From positions 248,001 through 312,000 of the forward strand of contig NZ_BAGE01000046.1 of the NCBI RefSeq assembly GCF_000308675.1: a DNA stretch of 64,000 nucleotides, read 5' to 3'. The position numbers and the translations under genes were made by a program. How positions within the stretch are numbered: position 1 is the first letter of the stretch; each line of letters begins with the position of its first letter. This DNA is from Nocardia paucivorans NBRC 100373. GTDB lineage: Bacteria > Actinomycetota > Actinomycetes > Mycobacteriales > Mycobacteriaceae. Positions 50,952 through 59,033 of the stretch are shown piece by piece. Below the pieces are notes generated by a model. That model ran no database searches, was not told where the DNA came from, and was given only the letters and a program-made list of their open reading frames with translations.

Positions 50952-51320
50952 ATGGCCATCGATCCCACCGGACAAGACCTGAAGCAGTTACTCGCCGACG
51001 ATCCCGGCGGGCCGGTCGTCATGCTCAACCTCTTGCGGTTCGCCCCCGACGGGAAGCAGGCATACCGGGAATACACCCGTGCCGCGGCCCCTTTCCTGGA
51101 GCGGTACGGCGGCGAGGTGCTCTACTCCGGGGAGGGTTCCACCGCATTGGTGGCCGAGGACGGCCAGGCCTGGGACGCCGTGCTGCTCGTGCGCTATCCG
51201 AGCCGGGAGGCGTTCTCCCGTATGGTCGCCGATCCCGGCTATCAGGAGATCACCGAGCTGCGCCGGCAGGCACTCACCGAGGCCGTCCTACAGGCCACCG
51301 TCCCGACGTTCCCGAAGTAG
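50952..51320 (+). CDS. DUF1330-family protein
   Basis: This 122-residue ferredoxin-like-fold protein of the DUF1330 / dimeric alpha-beta barrel group has VVMLNLLRFAPDG near residue 22, YREYTRAAAPFLERYGGEVLY near 38, and VLLVRYPSREAFSRMVADP near 78. No catalytic residue is assigned for the family. The ATG at 50952 follows AGAGGTGACAG. It stands between a divergent transporter and a convergent methyltransferase, without an operon partner. Confidence 0.85.
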   Translation: MAIDPTGQDLKQLLADDPGGPVVMLNLLRFAPDGKQAYREYTRAAAPFLERYGGEVLYSGEGSTALVAEDGQAWDAVLLVRYPSREAFSRMVADPGYQEITELRRQALTEAVLQATVPTFPK

Positions 51321-51330
51321 CCCGGCCGGG

Positions 51331-52128
51331 TCAGGGCTTCCGCGCGACGGCCGCGTAGCCGGGGACCTTCGCGTCCATCGACCTCGGCGGCTCGATCGGG
51401 GCCCGCCACCGGTGGATGGGCACGACACCGGGTTCGAGCAGGTCCAGTCCGTCGAAGAACCGGGCGATCTCGTCCCTGGGACGGGGTTGGCAGTACAGTC
51501 CGCGCTCCCGGTACACGGCCTCCGTCGCCGCGACTCCCTCGGGATCGAAATCGCCGGTCAAATGCGTTATCGCCAGATAGGAACCCGGCGCCAGCGCGTC
51601 CAGCAGGGTGGCGGTGACCTCGTATGCTCCCGGAACGAAGTTCAGCAGGGCGATCATCGACAGTGCGACCGGTTCGTCGAAGTCGAGGGTGCGGCGGGCT
51701 GCCTCGAGGATTTCCTCCGGTCGGGTCGCGTCGGCCTGGATGTAGTCGGTGCGACCTTCGGGGGTGCCGACCATGAGGGCACGGGCGTGGGCGAGCACGA
51801 TCGGATCGTTGTCCACATACACGACCCGCGCGTCGGGCACCTGTTCCTGGGCGATTTGGTGCAGGTTGGGCTCGGTGGGGATGCCCGTACCGATATCGAG
51901 GAACTGGCGGACACCGGCCTCGCCGGCGAGATACCGCGTCACCCGGTGGATGAATTTCCGATTCTCCTGAGCGGCCACACGCACATCGGGCATCGCCGCC
52001 AGCACCTTCTCGGCGGCTTCGGCGTCCACCGGGTAGTGATCCTTGCCCCCGAGGTAGTAGTCGTACATCCGAGCGATGTGCGGTTCATTCGGTCTCAAAT
52101 CGGAAATACGCTCCACACTGCTCAACAT
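51331..52128 (-). CDS. SAM-dependent methyltransferase (DUF574/PF04672)
   Basis: This 265-residue protein matches the actinobacterial PF04672 group: ARMYDYYLGGKDHYPVDAEA near the start, FLDIGTGIPTEPNLHQIA as the SAM-binding loop near 76, VVYVDNDPIVLAHARALM near 105, the strand DFDEPVALSMIALLNFV, and LEPGVVPIHRW late in the chain. Genomes of actinomycetes carry many of these, mostly with unknown targets. The ATG at 52128 is the nearest start before the conserved SSVERISDLRP. It is convergent with the DUF1330 gene. Confidence 0.88.
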   Translation of the reverse strand: MLSSVERISDLRPNEPHIARMYDYYLGGKDHYPVDAEAAEKVLAAMPDVRVAAQENRKFIHRVTRYLAGEAGVRQFLDIGTGIPTEPNLHQIAQEQVPDARVVYVDNDPIVLAHARALMVGTPEGRTDYIQADATRPEEILEAARRTLDFDEPVALSMIALLNFVPGAYEVTATLLDALAPGSYLAITHLTGDFDPEGVAATEAVYRERGLYCQPRPRDEIARFFDGLDLLEPGVVPIHRWRAPIEPPRSMDAKVPGYAAVARKP

Positions 52129-52191
52129 ACAAGAACCACAATGGTTTCGAACAGGTTCGAAACCCGGCGGCATCGTGGAGGGCGAGGCCGG

Positions 52192-53178
52192 CTAGGCGAT
52201 CAGTCGCTCGCTCTTCAGCCAGTCGTAGGCCACGTCGGCGGGGTCCTGCCCGTCGATGTCGACGCGGGCGTTGAGTTCTCGCATCAGTTCATCGGTGAGG
52301 CGCTCGGAAATCGTCGCGAGGAGAGGGCGCAGTCGTGGATAGCGGTCCAGGATCTCGCCGCGCACCACCGCCGTGCCGCTATAGGGCAGGAAGAATTCCC
52401 GATCGTCGTCGAGGACGATCAGGTTCAGGTTTTCGATCCGTCCGTCGGTGGTGTAGACCATACCGAAATTGCAGGGGGCCCCTTTCGCCGTCGCCGGGTA
52501 GACGACACCGGCGTCCATACGCGTGACATTGCCGGCCGGCACACCGGCGGGGTCGTTGTAGGGGATCCCGTATTCCCGCAGCATCGGCACGAAACCATCG
52601 GATCGACTGAAGAATTCGTCGTCCACGCAGAAGGTGCGTTCGCCGACGGGCAGCGCGGCCACATCGGACAGGGATCGCACCTTCAGCCGCTCGGCCGTCG
52701 GGGTGGACGCGGCGAACGCGTAGGTGTTGTCGAAATTCGCGGGGGCGAGCCACTCCAGGTTGTGCTCGCTTTTCTCGATATCGTGCACGCGCTGCCAGAG
52801 TTCCCGCGGATCCGAGATCGTCTCGGTTCGGTTGTGGTAGTTGACCCACCCGGTTCCGGTGTACTCCCAGAGCACATCGGCGTCACCGTTGAGCTGAGCC
52901 TGACGGGACGAGGCCGAACCCGGCGCCCCGGTCAGATCCGTGACGGCGGCGCCGGCCGCGGCCAGATAGGTCGCGGTGATCTTGCCCAGCAGTACGCCCT
53001 CGGTGAAGCTTTTCGAGGTGACGACCAGCTTCGCGCCGTCCAGTGGTCGTGTGTCATCGGGCAGCCGCGCATCGTGAAACGTCCCCGACGAACTCACCAG
53101 ACCGCATCCGACGAGCATCGCCATTGTCGTGACGAATACGGAGAGCGCGGTCACCATCCGCGTCCGGGACGCGCTCAT
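52192..53178 (-). CDS. Osmoprotectant-binding lipoprotein (OpuCC/ProX-like), operon 2
   Basis: This 328-residue binding protein has a lipobox AMLVGCG near residue 25 and a mature type II fold (LVVTSKSFTEGVLLGKI, ASSRQAQLNGDADVLWEYTG, APANFDNTYAFA, FCVDDEFFSRSDGF). It is a paralogue of the operon 1 protein, with the same block order but low identity by eye. The ATG at 53178 overlaps the permease stop as ATGA. It is the last gene of the minus-strand operon permease-ATPase-permease-SBP. Confidence 0.92.
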   Translation of the reverse strand: MSASRTRMVTALSVFVTTMAMLVGCGLVSSSGTFHDARLPDDTRPLDGAKLVVTSKSFTEGVLLGKITATYLAAAGAAVTDLTGAPGSASSRQAQLNGDADVLWEYTGTGWVNYHNRTETISDPRELWQRVHDIEKSEHNLEWLAPANFDNTYAFAASTPTAERLKVRSLSDVAALPVGERTFCVDDEFFSRSDGFVPMLREYGIPYNDPAGVPAGNVTRMDAGVVYPATAKGAPCNFGMVYTTDGRIENLNLIVLDDDREFFLPYSGTAVVRGEILDRYPRLRPLLATISERLTDELMRELNARVDIDGQDPADVAYDWLKSERLIA

Positions 53179-53912
53179 ACGGCACCTCGCGGGGTCGCGA
53201 CCAACTCGACGAGCCGACCGAGCCAATCGATGGTCAACGCCAGCAACCCGACCAGGATCGCGCCGGAGACCAACAGTTTGGGCAGGAAGAGGGTGACACC
53301 GGTGGTGATCAACGTGCCGAGGCCGGGTGCGCCGATGAATGTGCTCAATGTCGCGGTGCCCACCAGGATCACCAGGGCGGTGCGCACCCCGTTGAGGATC
53401 ACCGGCACCGCGAGCGGCAGTTCGACCTGGAACAGCGTCCGGGTGCCGGAGAAGCCGATACCGCGCGCCGCCTCGATCGTGCGCCGGTCCACCTGCCGCA
53501 AACCGACAATCGTGTTCTGCAGGATCGGCAGGACCGCGTACACGACCAAACCCACGATCGCCGTGCGGAAACCGGTGCCCAACCAGAAGGTGAACAGGAC
53601 CAGCAACCCGACCGCCGGCGCGGCCTGACCGATATTGGCGATATTGACGACGAGCGGCTCGAGCCGCCGCAATGCGGGGCGGGTCAGCGCGATCCCCAGG
53701 GGAATCGCAATGGCGACCACGATCACCGTGGCCACCACGGTCAGTTCGAGGTGATCGAGGATGGTGGTCCGCAGATTGGCCCAGCCGAGGGCCGCCCGTT
53801 CCGTCGGGGTGAAGGTGGTGGACCGGTACCAGAGGATGTAGCCGATACCGATGACGGCGATGACGAGCGGTTCGAACCAGACATCGATCGGGAGGCGACG
53901 CAACCGGCTCAT
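53175..53912 (-). CDS. Osmoprotectant ABC transporter permease (OpuCD-like), operon 2
   Basis: This 245-residue permease has six predicted helices, VVNIANIGQAAPAVGLLVLF near residue 87 and the coupling loop EAARGIGFSGTRTLFQVELP near 145. The ATG at 53912 overlaps the ATPase stop by four bases. It is the counterpart of the 42172-42948 gene of operon 1. Confidence 0.92.
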   Translation of the reverse strand: MSRLRRLPIDVWFEPLVIAVIGIGYILWYRSTTFTPTERAALGWANLRTTILDHLELTVVATVIVVAIAIPLGIALTRPALRRLEPLVVNIANIGQAAPAVGLLVLFTFWLGTGFRTAIVGLVVYAVLPILQNTIVGLRQVDRRTIEAARGIGFSGTRTLFQVELPLAVPVILNGVRTALVILVGTATLSTFIGAPGLGTLITTGVTLFLPKLLVSGAILVGLLALTIDWLGRLVELVATPRGAV

Positions 53913-55189
53913 GACCGTCGACCCGATTCGCGTTCGTCATCGGCGATGATCGGGGTCGGCGTCGGATCGGTTCCGTCGATATGGGTCGCGTACGAGACCG
54001 TGTCCTTTCCGTCGCGCGTCTCGGCGAGTTTGTCCCGGATCATCTCGGTCACCGCGCCGATGCCGAGTGAGCCGATCACCGCGCCGCGGCCGTCGGTGAC
54101 GAGGGTCGCGCCCTGACTGGTCGCGAGCATGACATCGAGAGCGTCGTTGAGGGTCGACGAGCGTGTGACGACGGGTAACCGCCGGTCGAGGAAATCGGAG
54201 ATCTCCGGTTTGGTGGCCACCTCCGCGAGGGTGGGCCACGAACGCGGCCGTCCATCCTCGTCGACGACGACCACCCAGGTGTGCCCGGCGGACCGGGCGC
54301 GTTCGATCACGGTACGCGCCGGCTCGCCGACCTGGGCGGTGGTCACCGCGTCGCAGGCGATATCGCGCACCCGGGATACGGTCAGATACGCCAGTTTCGC
54401 GCCGGAACCCACGAATTCCTCCACGAACGGGGTGGCCGGTGCGGTGAGAATCTCCGCCGGTGGCGCGTATTGCTCGATATGACCCCCTTCGGACAGGATG
54501 AGCACCTTGTCGCCGAGTTTGGTGGCCTCCTCGAAATCGTGCGTGACGATCACGATGGTCTTACCCAGTTCCTGCTGGATCGCCAGCAGACTGTCCTGCA
54601 GGCGGGCCCGGGTGATCGGGTCGACCGCGCCGAACGGCTCGTCCATGAGCAGGACCGGTGGGTCCGCCGCGAGCGCGCGGGCGACACCGACCCGCTGCTG
54701 CTGGCCCCCGGACATGTCCTTGGGCAGCCGATCGGCGAAGGCGTCGGGGTCGAGACCCACCAGATCGAGCAGATATTCGACACGGTCGGCGATTCGCTTC
54801 CGATCCCATCCGAGCACGCGCGGAACGGCCCCGATATTCCGGGCGACCGTCCAGTGCGGGAACAACCCACCGGATTGGATGACATACCCGATCGATTGCC
54901 GCAACCGGTCGGGGTGTTCCCGGGTGACATCGCGCCCGCCGATGAGGATTCGCCCCTCGGTCGGCTCGATCAGCCGGTTGATCATTTTGAGGGTGGTCGT
55001 CTTACCGCAGCCGGACGGTCCGACGAACGCGACGATATCGCCCGCCTCGATTTCCAGGTCGAGTCGTTCGACCGCCGGTCGTTGTTGGCCCTTGTACCGT
55101 TTGACGACCGAATCCAGGGTGATGGACGCACCGGTCACCGTGCGTTGTGGTGTCGTCGGCTCGGGGCGACCGGCCACGGTATCGGCCAT
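53909..55189 (-). CDS. Osmoprotectant ABC transporter ATP-binding protein (OpuCA-like), operon 2
   Basis: This 426-residue ATPase has Walker A GPSGCGKTTTLKMINRLIEP near 50, signature MSGGQQQRVGVARAL near 155, Walker B VLLMDEPFGAVDP and the switch in IVTHDFEEA. The C-terminal 170 residues carry two CBS-like motifs (PVVTRSSTLNDALDVMLATS, LVTDGRGAVIGSLGIGAVTEM), more complete than in operon 1, suggesting ionic-strength or nucleotide gating. The ATG at 55189 overlaps the preceding permease stop by one base (TGATG). Confidence 0.93.
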   Translation of the reverse strand: MADTVAGRPEPTTPQRTVTGASITLDSVVKRYKGQQRPAVERLDLEIEAGDIVAFVGPSGCGKTTTLKMINRLIEPTEGRILIGGRDVTREHPDRLRQSIGYVIQSGGLFPHWTVARNIGAVPRVLGWDRKRIADRVEYLLDLVGLDPDAFADRLPKDMSGGQQQRVGVARALAADPPVLLMDEPFGAVDPITRARLQDSLLAIQQELGKTIVIVTHDFEEATKLGDKVLILSEGGHIEQYAPPAEILTAPATPFVEEFVGSGAKLAYLTVSRVRDIACDAVTTAQVGEPARTVIERARSAGHTWVVVVDEDGRPRSWPTLAEVATKPEISDFLDRRLPVVTRSSTLNDALDVMLATSQGATLVTDGRGAVIGSLGIGAVTEMIRDKLAETRDGKDTVSYATHIDGTDPTPTPIIADDERESGRRS

Positions 55190-55830
55190 CACAGTCCCTT
55201 CGCGATCGTGAGGCGTCCGAGGAGGACGAGAAGCGCGTCGAACACCAACGCGACGAGGACGATGAGAACGGTGCCCGTCACGGCCATCTCCAGGGCGTTC
55301 ACCCCGCCGAGCCGGGAAAGACCGTTGAAGATCAACGATCCGAGGCCCGGCCCCAGCACATAGGCGACCACGGCGGCCACACCGACGATCATCTGGGTCG
55401 ACACCCGGATACCGGTGAGGATCACCGGCCAGGCGATCGGCAGTTCGACGGTCAGCAGAATGCGCCATCGGGAGAAACCGATACCGCGCGCCGATTCGAC
55501 GACCGAGGCGGGCACCGACCGCAGACCCACGATCGCATTGCCGGTCACCGGCAGCGCCGCGAAGAACGCCAACATGAGAAACGACGGAACCACACCCAGA
55601 CCGAACGGAACCAACAGCAGTGCCAGCAGCGCCAACGAGGGAATTGTCAACGCGACCCGGCTCGAGGTCAGGGTGAGCGCGGACAACAGCGGTAGCCGAT
55701 AGACCGCCACCGCGACGAATACGGCGATCACGGTGCCGACCAGGACGGTCTGGAAGGCCAGGGAGGCGTGCTGGTAGGTGAGGAACACCAGAACTTCTCC
55801 CCGTCCTCGGACATAACTCCACAGATCCAC
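55189..55830 (-). CDS. Osmoprotectant ABC transporter permease (OpuCB-like), operon 2
   Basis: This first gene of operon 2 encodes 213 residues with about six helices, TIPSLALLALLLVPFGLGVV near 68 and the coupling loop SARGIGFSRWRILLTVELP near 118. GTG at 55830 is chosen because AGGGG lies 6 bases upstream and family N-termini begin DLWSY. The 139-base region to the TauD gene should hold the operon promoter. I see no obvious regulator beside it, unlike operon 1. Confidence 0.9.
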   Translation of the reverse strand: MDLWSYVRGRGEVLVFLTYQHASLAFQTVLVGTVIAVFVAVAVYRLPLLSALTLTSSRVALTIPSLALLALLLVPFGLGVVPSFLMLAFFAALPVTGNAIVGLRSVPASVVESARGIGFSRWRILLTVELPIAWPVILTGIRVSTQMIVGVAAVVAYVLGPGLGSLIFNGLSRLGGVNALEMAVTGTVLIVLVALVFDALLVLLGRLTIAKGL

Positions 55831-55969
55831 GGCATTCCCCTCGTCAGCCGACGCCGGCGGGCGCTCGACCGCGCGTGCGCACCGGACGCGCGAGCCGTCG
55901 CGAAGTGATCGAAGGCATGGGGCTCGCTCCTTCGGACGGGTCGGCGACCGGGCCGCCCGCCAGGGAAGG

Positions 55970-56908
55970 CTAGGCCGCCCGAATCGGCGGGTCAACGGTC
56001 GAGTAATGCTCGGCGTTGCCCGCGATCACGGTGCTCGGCACCCCGTCGACACCGACGGGAATCTCACCGGCCAAGGTGATGCGGGTCAGTTTGCGGTGTT
56101 CCCTGCCGTCGTAGTCGTCCACGGCGTAGTGCTGGGTGGCGCGGTTGTCCCATACTGCGACATCACCCAATGCCCAGTTCCAGCGGGTGGTGTGTTCCAG
56201 ACGGGTCACTCGATCCTGGAACAACCGCAGCAGCGCCTGCGACTCGCTATGGGGCAGGCCCACGATCTCCTTCACGAAGCCGCCCAACAGCAGGGCGCGT
56301 TCACCGGTCTCCGGGTGCACCTCCACCACGGGATGCTCGGTTTCGAAATACGTGGATTCGAATTCGCGCCGGTAGGCCCGAATGGTCTCGTCCACGTGGT
56401 CTTCGGCGGTGGCGGCGTAGTCGTACAGGTTGGTGTGCCGCGCGCGCAGCCCCTCGGCCAACCGCTTCAACGGCTCCGGCAGCGAGTTGTACGCCGCCAC
56501 GGTCGAGGCCCAGGTGGTGGAGCCGCCGTAAGCGGGCAGTGTGACCGCGCGCAGAATGGACGCCTTCGGCACGCGATCGACGAAGGTGACATCGGTATGC
56601 CAGCTGTTGGAGCGACCGTGGTGGGAATCGATGGCCAGGCTCTTCGCTCCCGCCGAGGTGACGGTGGGGTGCGGAGCGGTCGGGCGGCCGAGCAGCCGCG
56701 CGAACTCGTACTGCCCTTCCTCGGTCAGGTGGTGCTGCCCGCGGAAGAAGATCACCTTGTGCTCGTGGAGTGCCGCGCGGATGGCGGCGACGGTCTCCGG
56801 GGCCAGGTCACCGCCCAGCCGGACCCCATTGATCCGAGCGCCGATATGGGTGCCGAGCCTGACCACCTCCACGGCGATCTCGGTGCCGGCGATGTGGTCG
56901 ACGGGCAT
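55970..56908 (-). CDS. TauD/TfdA-family Fe(II)/2-oxoglutarate dioxygenase
   Basis: This 312-residue dioxygenase has IGARINGVRLGGDLAPETV near the start, KVIFFRGQHHLTEEGQ near 50, the iron ligands H-x-D in SNSWHTDVTFVDRVPKAS near 110, and the distal His/Arg in RATQHYAVDDYDGREHRKLTRI near 265. The spacing resembles taurine and alkylsulfate dioxygenases, so use of a sulfonate or sulfate ester as sulfur source is plausible but not shown. The ATG at 56908 has GAAAGG 8 bases upstream. It is divergent from the ECF sigma gene. Confidence 0.9.
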   Translation of the reverse strand: MPVDHIAGTEIAVEVVRLGTHIGARINGVRLGGDLAPETVAAIRAALHEHKVIFFRGQHHLTEEGQYEFARLLGRPTAPHPTVTSAGAKSLAIDSHHGRSNSWHTDVTFVDRVPKASILRAVTLPAYGGSTTWASTVAAYNSLPEPLKRLAEGLRARHTNLYDYAATAEDHVDETIRAYRREFESTYFETEHPVVEVHPETGERALLLGGFVKEIVGLPHSESQALLRLFQDRVTRLEHTTRWNWALGDVAVWDNRATQHYAVDDYDGREHRKLTRITLAGEIPVGVDGVPSTVIAGNAEHYSTVDPPIRAA

Positions 56909-57079
56909 ATCCGGGGCCTTTCGCTCGAATCCGACAACTGACCGGATGAAACCACCCGGCCCCTGGGTACGGCCGGCATTACGGTCACCCGGATCCGAAT
57001 GGCTGCCCGCGTGCCCGAGGCGTCGCCCGAACCGATGCCCGTATCGACCCGTGGAGTGACAACCGTCACGGAAGTCCGG

Positions 57080-57106
57080 TGTCACAGAATGTGGTGAGCC
57101 GGTGTC
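57080..57106 (+). promoter_or_regulatory. Probable ECF41 autoregulatory promoter
   Basis: TGTCACA (57080-57086) is followed after 16 bases by TGTC (57103-57106). ECF41 sigma factors are reported to use a TGTCACA -35 with CGTC as -10, so this is a one-mismatch match just upstream of an ECF41 gene. An inverted repeat GTGAC-AACC-GTCAC (57056-57069) lies beside it. Confidence 0.55.
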
Positions 57107-57146
57107 CTATGGGAAATATCCGGATCCGAAGAGACAGGAGCCGCTC

Positions 57147-57179
57147 ATGACCTGCCCGTTCTCCGCCCCGGACGCCTGA
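57147..57179 (+). CDS. Ten-residue leader peptide before the sigma factor
   Basis: MTCPFSAPDA is encoded with AGGAG at 57136-57140, six bases before its ATG, and ends two bases before the sigma factor ATG at 57182. The sigma gene has no ribosome site of its own outside this frame, so its translation probably depends on ribosomes ending the leader. Sequence support is good for coupling. A regulatory function is inferred. Confidence 0.5.
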   Translation: MTCPFSAPDA

Positions 57180-57181
57180 CC

Positions 57182-58075
57182 ATGAGTGCGGACCACCGCC
57201 CGGACCCGGCGACCGAGGCATTCGTCACCCACCGCAATCTGCTGTTCACCGTCGCCTACGAAATGCTCGGCTCGGCCGCCGACGCCGAGGACGTACTGCA
57301 GGAGACCTGGTTGCGCTGGGTGGACGTCGACCTCGACACGGTACGGGACCAACGCGCCTACCTCGTCCGTATCGCCACCCGTCAGGCACTCGGTCGCCTG
57401 CGCACACTCGGTCGCCGCAAGGAGTCCTATGTCGGCCCCTGGCTCCCCGAACCACTGCTGACCACACCCGATGTGGCCGAGGACGTCGAGCTGGCCGAGA
57501 ACGTCTCCATGGCGATGCTGCTGGTGTTGGAGACGCTCGCCCCCACCGAACGGGCGGTGTTCGTGCTCCGCGAGGTGTTCGACCTGTCCTACGACGAGAT
57601 CGCCGAGGCCGTCGACAAAACCCCGGCCGCGGTCCGCCAGATAGCCCATCGGGCCCGCGCCCACGTCGCCGCGCGTCGACCGCGTGGCGTGGTGTCCCGG
57701 TCCGTGACCCAGGGCGCGCTCGAGGCGTTCCAGCGGGCGGTCGAGACCGGTGATATGCAAGGCTTGCTGGATATCCTCGCGCCGGATGTCGTCTTCCTGG
57801 GCGATGGTGGCGGAATCAAACGGGCGGTGTTGCGCCCCGTCACCGGTATCGATAAGGTGGCCCGTCTTCTGGCCGCAGGCCTCGGCTCGATCGGAACCAT
57901 GTCGCCGCAGCCGGTCCACATCAACGGCTATCCGGCGCTGATCTTCCGGTCGGGCGACGAGATCGATACGGTGCTGGCACTGCGCGTCGACAACGGTCTC
58001 ATCACCGGTTTCTACGCGGTGCGCAATCCCGAGAAGCTGTCACATGTGCAGCACGCGACCGCTTTGCAACGCTGA
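57182..58075 (+). CDS. ECF41-family RNA polymerase sigma factor with SnoaL-like C-terminal domain
   Basis: This 297-residue SigJ-like sigma factor has region 2 (ATEAFVTHRNLLFTVAYEML, DAEDVLQETWLRW), the linker motif YVGPWLPEPL typical of ECF41, region 4 (LAPTERAVFVLREVFDLSYDEIAEA), and an extra domain of about 120 residues with the SnoaL/NTF2 fold. The end AVRNPEKLSHV contains the NP-x-KL motif of ECF41, where the C-terminal domain controls sigma activity in place of an anti-sigma factor. The usual neighbour, a carboxymuconolactone decarboxylase-like or oxidoreductase gene, is not seen here. Confidence 0.92.
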   Translation: MSADHRPDPATEAFVTHRNLLFTVAYEMLGSAADAEDVLQETWLRWVDVDLDTVRDQRAYLVRIATRQALGRLRTLGRRKESYVGPWLPEPLLTTPDVAEDVELAENVSMAMLLVLETLAPTERAVFVLREVFDLSYDEIAEAVDKTPAAVRQIAHRARAHVAARRPRGVVSRSVTQGALEAFQRAVETGDMQGLLDILAPDVVFLGDGGGIKRAVLRPVTGIDKVARLLAAGLGSIGTMSPQPVHINGYPALIFRSGDEIDTVLALRVDNGLITGFYAVRNPEKLSHVQHATALQR

Positions 58076-58165
58076 GATCCAGCGTCGCCACCGGGCGTGC
58101 CGTAACGTTGCCTCGTAATCACCTTTGGTTCGGGCCCGAGGCTCACGGCTGGCGAGGTGTGGACG

Positions 58166-58936
58166 GTGGAGCCGGAAGATTTCTCGGGCAAGACCCCGGC
58201 TCGGGCAATTGACGAAGTCGTCAAGGCCGCGGTTCGCCTCACGGATGGAGCAGCGCAGGCCGCGGCTCGTCCATTGCGAGAAATGGGCGACACGCTCGAC
58301 CCGGGAATCGTGCGCACCATCGATACCAGCAGAGACGCTTCCGCTGCGCTCGATACCCCCACGATGAATCTTCGCCGGACGTCGACGGACAGCGACGACG
58401 AAGGTGTCGAATATTGGGAGCCCGATACCCAGCACTGGATCGAACCCGAAACCCGACGATTCGACACGATCGAAATGCAAGACGGATATATCGGGGAGGA
58501 TATCCCCGGACAGGTTTCGGAGAGCGGCGTTCGATACCTGCGCACCGAGGCGGAGCGGCAACCGTTCCGCCTCGAAGCACGCGACGGTCTTCTCCACGAT
58601 GCGAATGGCAACCTCTTCGATACCAGGGACGCTCGCTATTTCAACCTGCTCGGGAGTCGGCTACGCAGGGCGATATTCGTCATGGATGCCGACGGAAACC
58701 TGTACGCCTCGTTGTTCGCGAAGCGACATGTGTTCCAGCATTCCAGTTTCCTCGCAGGAGGACCGGTGGCCGGGGCGGGTGAGATAGAGGTCGTGGACGG
58801 CAGAATCACCTTGCTCACCGACAACAGCGGCCACTACATGCCCAAGCGGGACCACACAATGCAAGTGTTGGCCCGTCTTCGGGAGCTCGGGGTGGATATC
58901 GATATGGATCGGGTGGCACTGACGGCCTCCGACTGA
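58166..58936 (+). CDS. Protein with C-terminal 'HSSFLAGG...SGHY' module, effector-like
   Basis: This is a 256-residue protein. The N-terminal 90 residues are polar and Ser/Thr/Asp-rich. The C-terminal half has LLHDANGNLFDTRDARYFN near residue 148, VMDADGNLYASLF near 175, then QHSSFLAGGPVAGAGEIEVV near 193 and TDNSGHYMP near 220 ending in LRELGVDID. The block HSSFLAGG-(x)-AG-(x)-DG-(x)-SGHY is one I recognise from plant IQM proteins and from modules of bacterial toxin/effector-type proteins. Its activity is unknown to me. GTG at 58166 is chosen because GAGG is 8 bases upstream. No secretion signal or immunity partner is evident. Confidence 0.65.
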   Translation: MEPEDFSGKTPARAIDEVVKAAVRLTDGAAQAAARPLREMGDTLDPGIVRTIDTSRDASAALDTPTMNLRRTSTDSDDEGVEYWEPDTQHWIEPETRRFDTIEMQDGYIGEDIPGQVSESGVRYLRTEAERQPFRLEARDGLLHDANGNLFDTRDARYFNLLGSRLRRAIFVMDADGNLYASLFAKRHVFQHSSFLAGGPVAGAGEIEVVDGRITLLTDNSGHYMPKRDHTMQVLARLRELGVDIDMDRVALTASD

Positions 58937-59033
58937 GCTCGGCCGCGTGGTCTCGCCCGGCCTGCGGAAAGGCACACGTCCGCTACGACGTGCGCGGTCG
59001 GCGCGGCCCTTCGGGATCTGTCAGGATGGCCGC

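Noticed and set aside
51079..53628. 849-residue plus-strand frame
   Set aside because: It runs antisense over the methyltransferase, binding protein and permease, which have strong family motifs. A composition effect.
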